Shown here in pieces: positions 15,901 to 23,600 of a DNA stretch of 41,828 nt. The notes beneath the pieces were generated by a model. That model did no database searches. It was given only the letters and a program-made list of their open reading frames with translations, and had not been told where the DNA came from. This DNA is from CAYQAJ01 sp964415245 (GTDB lineage Bacteria > Planctomycetota > Planctomycetia > Pirellulales > Pirellulaceae): positions 1-41,828 of the forward strand of contig CAYQAJ010000011.1 in assembly GCA_964415245.1 (NCBI GenBank), written 5' to 3'. Numbering within the stretch: the first letter of the stretch is position 1; every line of letters starts with the position of its first letter. Made by a program: the position numbers and the translations under genes.

Positions 15901-17906
15901 CCCAACTCCTCTCGGGCAGCCCCGACGGTTCCGTGCGCCAATGGGAAACGACGAACGGGCAAACGGTCCGCCAGATGAATCACGGCGGCCCGGTCAATGC
16001 CGTCGCCGCGACCGCCGACGGAAAGCGGTTCGCTTCCGTAAGCGCGAACAACACCGCCAAGCTGTGGAACGGCGAAAACGGTCAGCAGGTTGCCGAGTTG
16101 AAGGGAGATTACCGGGCAACGCTCCGCGTGGAAGACGTGCAGCGCGCCCTCACGCTGGCCAAGCGCTACGTCGAAAACGCCAAGGCCGATCTGGATGCCG
16201 CCAACAAACGCAAAACCGATGAAGAGAATAACGCTAAGAGCCTCGCCGAGGCGATGACCAAGTCGAAGGAGGAGTTCGACAAGAAGGACGAGGCAGCCAA
16301 GAAGCCCGTGGCCGACAAGGAAGCAGCCGACAAGGAGTTCGAAGTAGCCTCGACCGCGCGGGCCACGGCTGAGGAGACCAAGAAAGCGGCCGACAAGGCC
16401 GCCACCAAAGCCACCGAAGACCTCAACAAGGCGAAGGCCGAAAGCGACTCGGCAAATAAGGTCGCCGCGGAAGCCGATGCCAAGGCCAAGACCGCCGCTC
16501 AGGAAGCGGCACAGGCCAAGGAAGCGGCCGACAAGGAACCGGAAAACGCCGCCCTCAAGGCGGCGGCCGAAGCCGCCCAGAAACGCCTCACCGAAGCGGA
16601 AACGGCCAAGAAGGCGGCCGATGAAGCCAAGGCAGTCGCCGACAAGAAGCTCGCCGATACCGATACGGTCAAGAAGGCCGCCGACGAAGCCAAGAACAAG
16701 GCCGACCAGGACTTCAACAACGCGCAGAACACGTTCCAACAGGCGCAAAAGAAATCGCAGGATGCGGCCGGCCCCGCCAACAAGGCGGTTCAGGAACGCA
16801 CGGCGGCCGAAAAGGCGCTCGAGGCCGCCACTCGCGCCTCCGAACGCGCCAACAACGCCGCCAAGGAAGCCGCCGAGGCCGTGCCCGGCTGCGAGGCCGA
16901 AATGGCCAAGACTGATGAGCGGGCCAAAGCGGCCGAGGCGACGGTTCAGGAAACGCAGAACAGCGTGCCCGCCACCGAGAAGCCGATCCTCGCCGCGGTC
17001 TTCGCCCCTGACGGTACGATTCTCATCACGGCCGGTGACGACGGCATTGTGCACACCTGGGACGCCGAGACTGGCGCAGCAATCGAAACGCTCGAGGGCC
17101 ACGGCGCCCCGGTCACGGCTCTGGCCGTCCTCGGGCCGCGCGACATTCTCTCCACCGCCCGAAACAACACGGCCATCGTGTGGGATGGGCAGCCCGAGTG
17201 GCGACTCGAGCGCACCATCGGCTCGATCGACTCGCCCGAGCTATTGGTCGACCGCGTGCTCGCGCTGGCGTTCAGCTCCGACGGAAAGCTATTGGCCACC
17301 GGAGGCGGCGAGCCCTCGCGCAGCGGGGAGCTCAAGATCTGGAATACTGCCGACGGTTCCCTCGTGCGGGAATTCGTCGACGCGCACAGCGACACGATCT
17401 TCGGCCTGGAGTTCTCGCCGGACGACAAGATGATTGCCAGTTGCGGCGCCGACCGGTTCATGAAGACCTTTGAAGTCGAGACGGGCAAGTTTCTTCACGC
17501 CTTTGAGGGGCACACCCATCACGTGCTCGGCGTCACCTGGCGGGCCGACGGTCGCATGATCGCCACCAGTGGGGCCGACAACGTCATCAAGGTGTGGGAT
17601 GCCCGCACCGGCGACCAGTTGCGCACCATCCAAGGCTTCAACAAGGAGCTGCCTTCCATCCGCTTTGTGTCGACTAGCGACAATGTGATCGTGGCGGGAG
17701 GCGACACCAACGTGCTGATGCGCAACGCGGCTAACGGCGGAAACGTGCGCAATTACGGCGGATCCAGCGACTTCGTCTACTCGGTCGGGGCCAGCGCAGA
17801 CGGGAAAACGATCGTCGCCGGCGGGCAGGACGGCGTGATGCGCATCTGGCAGGAAGGGGGGCAGGTGATCGCCGCGTTCGAGCCGCCCAAGGCCGACGGC
17901 TCCTAG
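12954..17906 (+). CDS. PSCyt1-WD40 protein split by a long coiled coil
   Basis: 1650 residues from the ATG at 12954, which begins a signal peptide (MRKNTYGTAAGRIAHFAAIL...ARAAA). The frame is open to 12735, but that part translates the hairpin repeat. A Planctomycete cytochrome C domain follows, with FRRKCLACHNATDAESDLVL (Cys65, Cys68, His69) and FMPPEDNKVGAMPLTSDE. WD40 repeats fill ~160-1060 (for example SLAFSGNAQRIVTGSEDRSA and LNSDGSRLASVGADQMARVW). A coiled coil of ~275 residues (~1065-1340, Ala/Lys/Glu-rich) interrupts the propellers, and WD40 repeats resume at ~1345-1645. The protein is probably periplasmic, binding heme c if the motif is used, with the propellers as interaction surfaces. 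Its cluster with the DUF1549 and PPC genes suggests a joint exported complex. Confidence 0.93.
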   Translation: MRKNTYGTAAGRIAHFAAILAMSATQLMGTGARAAADDEIPIAEIQRDEPVNFQKEVLSIFRRKCLACHNATDAESDLVLETPPSILKGGSQGPAVVAKNSGDSLLLRVASHQEEPFMPPEDNKVGAMPLTSDELGLIKLWIDQGATGEVTGNGPIQFQPLPPGVQPVYAVAVSPDGQYCAAGRANQVFLYHVPSRREIGRLTDPDLLASGVYDKPGVAHLDLVQALVFSPDSQVLATSGYRTVKLWRRPANTEKVRLPGLDAPPLSVVVSPDGSWIAVGQENGNILVYNADGTQLTRTLTGHSGPVTALAASADGKQLYSGSKDQTIRAWDPADGRMLLQIDTPAEVLSLARLGDGTKLASGGSDNLIRLWRIPVSAAAPLSEPAGPVTAFALSLDRARLAIAQGDGRIALVDPAGLSVTQTLAGHQGGVAAISLNSDGSRLASVGADQMARVWDTASGESPAVIPVGPSAASAVALSPTADRIALGRDDGSVSVFALDAAAPRGVGGDWGAVPQVAATTADGRLLAATAVADGKPVVRIVDVASGNVLQTLAGHEGAITSLAFSGNAQRIVTGSEDRSARVWNVGDGALVATIAGHNAAVTAVALNADGGQATTAAADKVLTVWNVADGAQVRTLEGHGDTIASLAYTSDGSQVVSGSADGSVRVYNAGDGQLARTINAAAPVVAMSISRDNARLAVACRDNSVKLFRLGDGNLTATLAAHEAEPHWLSFSPDNARLVSADPARVCVWECEKGTLLEVLAGESGLAAFGPDAGTLVLARGDNTVAAVALRFRQRLGDMTMRVTDLAWSPDGQGVFSSSVDGTVRRFNAGDGQQQFNANHGAPIHALAVSADGQWLATAGENAQIRLWNAGNGGGAPKPQLDGFAGPVRSVAFSPDGKHIVGGDGSNGRVLVFDVADGTLVQAYSGQAAPLTCVAILPTADAPPRVVSASGAGQPQVWPLVADVRLAGHSQGVTSLAAVGNTQLLSGSPDGSVRQWETTNGQTVRQMNHGGPVNAVAATADGKRFASVSANNTAKLWNGENGQQVAELKGDYRATLRVEDVQRALTLAKRYVENAKADLDAANKRKTDEENNAKSLAEAMTKSKEEFDKKDEAAKKPVADKEAADKEFEVASTARATAEETKKAADKAATKATEDLNKAKAESDSANKVAAEADAKAKTAAQEAAQAKEAADKEPENAALKAAAEAAQKRLTEAETAKKAADEAKAVADKKLADTDTVKKAADEAKNKADQDFNNAQNTFQQAQKKSQDAAGPANKAVQERTAAEKALEAATRASERANNAAKEAAEAVPGCEAEMAKTDERAKAAEATVQETQNSVPATEKPILAAVFAPDGTILITAGDDGIVHTWDAETGAAIETLEGHGAPVTALAVLGPRDILSTARNNTAIVWDGQPEWRLERTIGSIDSPELLVDRVLALAFSSDGKLLATGGGEPSRSGELKIWNTADGSLVREFVDAHSDTIFGLEFSPDDKMIASCGADRFMKTFEVETGKFLHAFEGHTHHVLGVTWRADGRMIATSGADNVIKVWDARTGDQLRTIQGFNKELPSIRFVSTSDNVIVAGGDTNVLMRNAANGGNVRNYGGSSDFVYSVGASADGKTIVAGGQDGVMRIWQEGGQVIAAFEPPKADGS

Positions 17907-17914
17907 AAGTTGCG

Positions 17915-17976
17915 AGCGGCACGATACCGTTTCCATCCGGCGTTCACCTCGTGCACGCGCGCCTCGCGGTGCCGCT
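17915..17976. terminator. Dyad in the convergent gap after the WD40 gene
   Basis: AGCGGCAC (17915-17922) and GTGCCGCT (17969-17976) are perfectly complementary across a ~46-base loop and fill the 68-base gap between convergent stops. The large loop and lack of T-tract make termination only a guess. Confidence 0.2.
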
Positions 17977-19012
17977 ACGGCCCAAAACGCACCTGTGCCA
18001 GGTAGATGCTCGTCTTCCCTTCGTGCGACGAGTAGTAGCTGATCCACAGTCGCTCGTCGTGCCACACCATTCCGGCGTAGCTCGTGTCGCCGCCCGAGGG
18101 AAGTTTGGCAATCTCGCGGAGCGTACCCGCCTCGGGATCGACCTGGCAAAGCGCCGCGTGCGCGCCTCCGTCGTAGCGTCGCACCACGGCGACAAGCTGC
18201 CCGTCGGGCAGTTGCATCATCCGCGGGCCACCGATGCGCACTTGCAGGTCTTTCCATTGCCACTTTTCATAGGGGGGCGCGGACGTCCCCAAAAGCGCGG
18301 AATTGGGCTGGCCATCGCGCCGCAACAGACAGAAGCACGTGTCGTCGCGATCGAATACGAGCGACGTTTCGTTGGGGCTTCCTTCGTCGTACAAGTTCTC
18401 GACCAACGTGTCGAACTTCCGGCCGTCGCGGCTGGCGTACAGGCGAATGTGCTGGTTGTCGTCGCGGCAGCCGTAGCCGATCGAGTAGGCGGTTCCCTTG
18501 TGCCATACGACTCGCCACAGCCAGTAGTCGGCATCGCCGATCTCGATGCGCTGGCCCCAATCGCGTCCGTCGCGCGAGAACCAAACGAGCGACTGGTGGG
18601 TGTGATCGACCGGCTTGTTCACGGCTTCGGCCGCCGACAGCATGAGCAGCCCCTCGGGCGTGACGGTGATCTTCGGGTCGCGGAGATCCGAATTGTCTGA
18701 CCGAATGAGCGCCGCCGACTCCCACTTCTGCCCGTCGCCGCTCGTAATCACTCGAATCGCCCCGTCGGGCGAAACGTGCGCCTTGCCCTCGCGGAACACG
18801 CAGTACCAGCGGTCGTTGTGCCGCACGAGATCGGTGAAAGCGTTGTGCGGGGCAGCATCCCAGATGCGCCGCACGTCGACGATTTCGGCGATGAGCTTGC
18901 TATCGGTGTCCGTCTCGTCGGCCGCGGCCGAAACTGCCGAACTCGCGCAGAGTGCCGCCAGATAAACTACACAACATCGCGCCGTGCGAACGCCCCAACG
19001 TCCCCTATTCAT
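17975..19012 (-). CDS. Secreted sialidase-like (BNR-repeat) protein
   Basis: 345 residues from the ATG at 19012, with a signal peptide ending SSAVSA-AADE. Asp-box (BNR) motifs of a six-bladed propeller are visible: SGDGQKWES, FSRDGRDWG and ASRDGRKFD. FREG and DLRDPKITVTPEG resemble the strands that carry the arginine cluster in sialidase-fold proteins. Many planctomycete members are annotated exo-alpha-sialidase, but true sialidase activity is not assured; the fold also serves other glycan lyases and hydrolases. The frame is open to 19048, but a perfect AGGAGG eight bases before 19012 fixes the start there. It lies downstream of the SMP-30-like gene on the same strand, separated by the gapped minisatellite. 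It overlaps nothing and converges on the WD40 gene. Confidence 0.85.
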   Translation of the reverse strand: MNRGRWGVRTARCCVVYLAALCASSAVSAAADETDTDSKLIAEIVDVRRIWDAAPHNAFTDLVRHNDRWYCVFREGKAHVSPDGAIRVITSGDGQKWESAALIRSDNSDLRDPKITVTPEGLLMLSAAEAVNKPVDHTHQSLVWFSRDGRDWGQRIEIGDADYWLWRVVWHKGTAYSIGYGCRDDNQHIRLYASRDGRKFDTLVENLYDEGSPNETSLVFDRDDTCFCLLRRDGQPNSALLGTSAPPYEKWQWKDLQVRIGGPRMMQLPDGQLVAVVRRYDGGAHAALCQVDPEAGTLREIAKLPSGGDTSYAGMVWHDERLWISYYSSHEGKTSIYLAQVRFGP

Positions 19013-19020
19013 AAGCGCAA

Positions 19021-19026
19021 CCTCCT
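19021..19026 (-). promoter_or_regulatory. Consensus Shine-Dalgarno of the sialidase-like gene
   Basis: AGGAGG on the - strand, eight bases before the ATG at 19012. It is the strongest ribosome binding site seen in the window and rules out the upstream start at 19048. Confidence 0.8.
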
Positions 19027-19053
19027 CTTGCCACGGGCAACCACTCATTCCCC

Positions 19054-19316
19054 TCGTCGCCGTGTCTCCGCGTCGCCGTGTCTCCGTGTCTCCGCGTCGC
19101 CGCGTCGCCNNNNNNNNNNNNNNNNNNNNNNNNNNNNNNNNNNNNNNNNNNNNNNNNNNNNNNNNNNNNNNNNNNNNNNNNNNNNNNNNNNNNNNNNNNN
19201 NNNNNNNNNCGTCGCCGTGTCTCCGCGTCGCCGTGTCTCCGTGTCTCCGCGTCGCCGCGTCGCCGTGTCTCCGTGTCTCCGCGTCGCCGTGTCTCCGTGT
19301 CCCCGCCTCCCCGTGT
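19054..19316. repeat. 8-bp minisatellite (GTGTCTCC / GCGTCGCC)
   Basis: The units GTGTCTCC and GCGTCGCC, differing at two positions, alternate irregularly on both sides of the assembly gap. The last units (GTGTCCCC, GCCTCCCC, GTGTCACC) are degenerate. The array is intergenic between the SMP-30-like and sialidase-like genes. Its 8-base period would shift reading frame each unit, and the open frames through it are not genes. True length is unknown because of the gap. Confidence 0.9.
19110..19209. other. Assembly gap (100 N)
   Basis: Exactly 100 undetermined bases, the conventional size for a gap of unknown length. The same repeat units flank both sides, so the gap is most simply explained by collapse of the minisatellite. 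Confidence 0.98.
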
Positions 19317-19336
19317 CACCGCGTCGGCCGCTGCAG

Positions 19337-20461
19337 CTACTCGGCGTACTGCGCATGGTAGCCGGTCGATTTGAGCGCGATTCGGTACAGGCTCTTGTCC
19401 ACTGTCACGTACAAAACATTCTTCTCCTCGCCGATGCCGAATTCCACGTTGCTGGGAAAGCCGACCGCACTGTTCAGGTCGGTCTGATCGGGCGGTCCGG
19501 TGGGAATAAAGGCCAGTTCCTTGCCCTCGGGATTGACCACCATCACGCCGGGCCGCTTAAGGCTCCGCACGGTCAGATACAGGTTGCCGTCCACGTCGAC
19601 GCACATGCCGTCGCAGCCCTTTTCGGCGCCGAAGTCGACAAGCGTCTGCCGCTCTCCGCGCACGTTGCCCCGGCGGCCGAGGCGGAACGCGTAAATTTTC
19701 ATGTCGCCCTGTTCGGGCGGCGCCGTTGTGGGGTCGATCTTATCGGTGCCGTTATCGTGCTCGGCCACGTAGAGCCGCGTGCCGTCGGGGCTGACCGCGA
19801 TGCCGTTGGGTTTCGTTACGTCGTGCGTCAACTCGACGAGCGTGCCGTCGGGGTTGTAGCGGTACACGGCGCGGTGTTCGAGTTCCCGCGGCTCGTCGCC
19901 CAGATACCGCGGGTCGGTAAAGTAGATGCGTCCGCGGCGGTCGACGCACAGGTCGTTACAGGAGTTGAATCGCTTGCCCGCGAAGCGGTCGACCAACACG
20001 GTTCGCTCGCCCGTTTCAACGTTCCATTTCGAAAGGCATCGCCCGCCGAAGTCGGCACCCTCGCACGCCAGCACAAACCCTTCGCGATCGAAGATCAACC
20101 CGTTCGACTTGTGGCTGTCTTCGGCGAAGACAGTCGCTTCTTTGGTCGCCGGGTCGAAGCGGAGGATCATCCCTTTGTCCTTGCCCGACGGAATGTCGGA
20201 GAAGTAAATCGTGCCATCGGGCGCGACGGCCGGTCCTTCGGTGAGCCCGCCTTCGATCGGTGCCGAACGCGTGAACAGCAATTCGAGCCGGGCGTCGGGC
20301 GCGACAATGCTTTCGCCCGTGGGAGGCGGCAAATCGTCGGCGGCCCGTGCAACCGCAAGCAACAGCGACATCGCTAGCAGAGGCGAAACCGCAAGCGTGA
20401 GCGCGGCGCCCCGTCGATGCTTCAACCTGCGAAACGACGCACGGATTCTGACTGTATTCAT
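19337..20461 (-). CDS. SMP-30/gluconolactonase-like secreted protein
   Basis: 374 residues with a signal peptide ending AVARA-ADD. It is a six-bladed propeller of the SMP-30/gluconolactonase/LRE family, which usually hydrolyses sugar lactones using one divalent metal. Candidate metal ligands are Glu75 in LTEGPAVAPDG, Asn169 in CNDLCVDRRG, Asn219 in KPNGIAVSPDG and Asp284 in CDGMCVDVDG. The ATG at 20461 has AGGAG nine bases upstream; an upstream ATG at 20479 lies before that site and is less likely. The open frame continues to 22048, but that part is antisense to the kinase gene. It is divergent from the kinase and shares its 237-base upstream region. Export suggests a periplasmic sugar-lactone role. 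Confidence 0.9.
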   Translation of the reverse strand: MNTVRIRASFRRLKHRRGAALTLAVSPLLAMSLLLAVARAADDLPPPTGESIVAPDARLELLFTRSAPIEGGLTEGPAVAPDGTIYFSDIPSGKDKGMILRFDPATKEATVFAEDSHKSNGLIFDREGFVLACEGADFGGRCLSKWNVETGERTVLVDRFAGKRFNSCNDLCVDRRGRIYFTDPRYLGDEPRELEHRAVYRYNPDGTLVELTHDVTKPNGIAVSPDGTRLYVAEHDNGTDKIDPTTAPPEQGDMKIYAFRLGRRGNVRGERQTLVDFGAEKGCDGMCVDVDGNLYLTVRSLKRPGVMVVNPEGKELAFIPTGPPDQTDLNSAVGFPSNVEFGIGEEKNVLYVTVDKSLYRIALKSTGYHAQYAE

Positions 20462-20534
20462 GATGGTCTGCTCCTGCATGGTTTGGCCGACGCGATTCGA
20501 ACCTCGTTCCAAAGCGACTCTCGCCCGCTGACAT

Positions 20535-20562
20535 GTTATCATACCGGCACACGGCGCTTCAA
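20535..20562 (-). promoter_or_regulatory. Promoter candidate for the SMP-30-like gene
   Basis: On the - strand, TTGAAG (20562-20557) is followed after 16 bases by GATAAC (20540-20535). Transcription would begin near 20528, about 65 bases before the ATG at 20461. It lies in the only AT-richer part of the divergent region. The match is moderate. Confidence 0.3.
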
Positions 20563-20698
20563 ATGCCCCGGGCTGGCAGTTCCGGCCACTTTGGTAGTTG
20601 TCCCGGGGGCGGTCTCGCGAGAGCGCGTCGAGCGCGCATCTCGCGGCGGCGGCGTTCACTCGATCATTCCTTGCATCAAGGGGCGAGATTATCGAGCC

Positions 20699-23600
20699 AT
20701 GGTCAACTCCACCTCCGACCGGAACCTGCTCACGGGCATCCTGGCGCTGCAAATGGACTTCATCGACCGCGATCAGCTCGTCGCGGCCATGAACGCCTGG
20801 GTGCTGGATAAATCCCAGTCGCTGGATCGGCTTCTTGTCGAGCGCGGCGACCTGGAAGACGACACCCGCCGTATCCTCAACGCGCTGGTCGACAAGCACT
20901 TGGCGCTGCACGGCGGCGACGCCGCCAAGAGCCTGGCGCGGGTCCCGTGCGATGTCACCGTGCGCGACGAGCTGCGTCGGCTCAACGACACCGAAGTGGT
21001 GGGCAGCCTGCGGCACGCCTCGCGCACCTTCCATGGGCCGGCCGCCGACACCACGTTGCCCGTTCGCGCGCCGCTGCCGGCTACCGCCAATCAGCGGTAT
21101 CACGTGTTGCGTCCACATGCCCAGGGAGGGCTGGGAGCCGTCTCCGTTGCCAAGGATACCGAGCTGAACCGCGAAGTCGCGCTCAAGGAGCTGCTCGCCC
21201 GCCACGCCGACGATCTGGATAACCGCGCCCGCTTCCTGCTCGAAGCCGAGCTGACCGGCGCGCTGGAGCACCCCGGCGTGGTGCCGGTTTATGGAATGGG
21301 GCAGTACGACGATGGCCGCCCGTTTTACGCCATGCGGTTCATCCGCGGCGACAGCTTCAAAGAATCCATTCAGCGTTATCACGACGAAGCGAAGTCGCTC
21401 CCACCGGGTGAGCGCGCGCTCGGCATGCGCAAGCTGCTGGGGCAATTCATCGACGTATGCAACGCTGTGCAATACGCGCATAGCCGCGGCGTGCTGCACC
21501 GGGACATCAAGCCCGATAACGTGATGTTGGGCAAGTACGGCGAGACGCTGGTGGTCGACTGGGGTCTGGCCAAGTGGTTGGGGCGTCATGTCGGTGAGAC
21601 GCCCATGTCGGAGGGGACCCTCCGCTTGCCGGCGGCCAGCGGCACTACGGCCACGCAGGTCGGGAGCGTCATCGGCACTCCCGCGTACATGAGCCCCGAG
21701 CAGGCCGCCGGCAAGCTCGACACGATGGGCCCTTCGAGCGACGTGTACAGCCTGGGGGCGACGCTGTATTTCGTGCTCACGGGCACTCCCGCGTTCAGCG
21801 ACAAGCGCGTGGCCGACGTGTTGCACAAGGTCGAACGGGGCGAATTCCCCCATCCTCGGCAGGTTGCGCCCCACGTGCCCGGTGCGCTCGAAGCCATCTG
21901 CCTCAAGGCAATGGGCACGCGACGCGAGGACCGATACGGCTCGCCCCGCGACCTGGCCGAGGACATCGAGCATTGGCTGGCCGACGAGCCGGTCGCGGCC
22001 TACCGCGAGCCGGCGGTGGAGCGGATGGGCCGGTGGACGCGCCGCCACCGTGCCTGGACCCAGGCCATCGCCGCCTCCCTGCTATTGGTGGCGGCCGTGG
22101 GCGTCACGGCGGCTATTCTCGTCGACGGCGCCCGTCGCAATGAGGCCGAGGAGCGACAGCGTGCCGTGGCGGCCCGGCATCGCGCTGAGCAATTGGCCGA
22201 CGAGAAGTCGGCGCTCATCGACGAAAAGGAAGCCGCCCTGGTTCGCGTCGGACTGGAACGCGACCGGGCCGAGCAGAACTTCACCCTGGCCCGTAATGCC
22301 GTGGATACCTATCTCACCAACGTGGCCGAGGCGCCGGAGCTCAAGGTCCACGGGCTGCAGTCGCTGCGGCGGCAACTTCTTACCACCGCGCAGAGCTATT
22401 ACGAGCAACTCGCCGCGCAAAAAGGCGACGATCTGGATGTCCAAACCGAACGGGGCCGGGCGTTGGGCCGGCTCGGTCTGATCTACGCCGAGTTGGGACA
22501 GGTCGACCAGTCTGTCGACTATTTCCGGCAGTCCATCGCCGTTTTTGATCCGCTGCTGGAGCAAGACAAGTCATCGCCGGTGCTGCGCGAGTTGGCCGCT
22601 TACTGCCGGATGAGTCTGGCGGAAATGCTGGTGTTCGATCATCGACCCGACGACGCCGAAGCGCCCATGCAGAAGGCCCTGGCGACATTTGCCGCCCTGG
22701 TGGAAGAGTATCCCGAAGCGCCGGCGTTCCGCAGCTACCTGGCGCGGGCCTATCTTAGCGAGGCGGAGCGGCTGCGGCATTTGAACCGATTGGATGAAAC
22801 GGCCCAGGCGCTGGGCAAAGCGCTGGAAATGCGCAAGGAGCTGGCCGCGCGGTTTCCCGAATTCTGGGGCTACCGGTACGACCTGGCGAGCAGCCAGATC
22901 GCCCTGGCGTTTCACTACATCTACGTGCAATGGGAGTTTACGAAGGCCGAGCCTCCCCTGCTGGCGGCCAAGCAGCTCTCCGAGGAGATCTACCTGGAGC
23001 GCCCTAACGAGCCGTACGTCCGCTGGCAACTGGCCCGAGCGCTGCGCGGCCTGGCGGCGTGTTACGTTCGCACATTGCGGGCCGGCTCGGCCGAAGCGGA
23101 ACTCCGCCGCGCCGAGGAGTTGTGCGTGTCGCTGGTCGAGGAGCACCCGCAAGTTCCCATGTTCGCCTACGAGTTGGCCGTCTGCCAATACGTTCGGGCG
23201 CAGATGTACGTCGCGCAGTTTCGATACGACGACGGGGCCGAAGCGGGCGAACAGGCCGTGGCCACCATGCAGGAATTAGTCGACCACTACCCCGACAACG
23301 CCGAATACCGGCTCCTGTTGGCGCAGTGCCACGCGCACGTGGGAGATTCGCGCAACCGTAGCGGTGATCGCAAACAAGCGGAAACCCACCTGCTGGCGGC
23401 GTTGCGCGAACTGGACTCACTCCCCGCCGCCTCGCAGAAGGTACTCGACCACCTGCTGACCGCCGCGCAGATCCGCGCCTTGCTGGGAACCATCTGCTCC
23501 CAGACGGAGCGGGAGCAAGAGGCAGAGGAACACTACGCCCTGGCCATACAGATTCTCGAACAAATCCTCGAGAGTTCGCCGCAGCACAGCGGAGCGCGGT

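Noticed and set aside
15624..17102. 492-codon Gly/Leu/Arg-rich open frame on the - strand
   Set aside because: Complement of the Ala/Lys coiled-coil codons of the WD40 gene, with no independent support.
19054..19316. Possible CRISPR array
   Set aside because: Units are 8 bases with no unique spacers, and no cas gene is near.
18776..20377. Open frames running through the N gap and minisatellite
   Set aside because: They cross undetermined sequence, and the 8-base repeat gives open frames in several phases.
20462..22048. Long - strand extension (over 500 residues) upstream of the SMP-30-like gene
   Set aside because: It is antisense to the well-supported kinase gene; the SMP-30 signal peptide and ribosome site place the real start at 20461.
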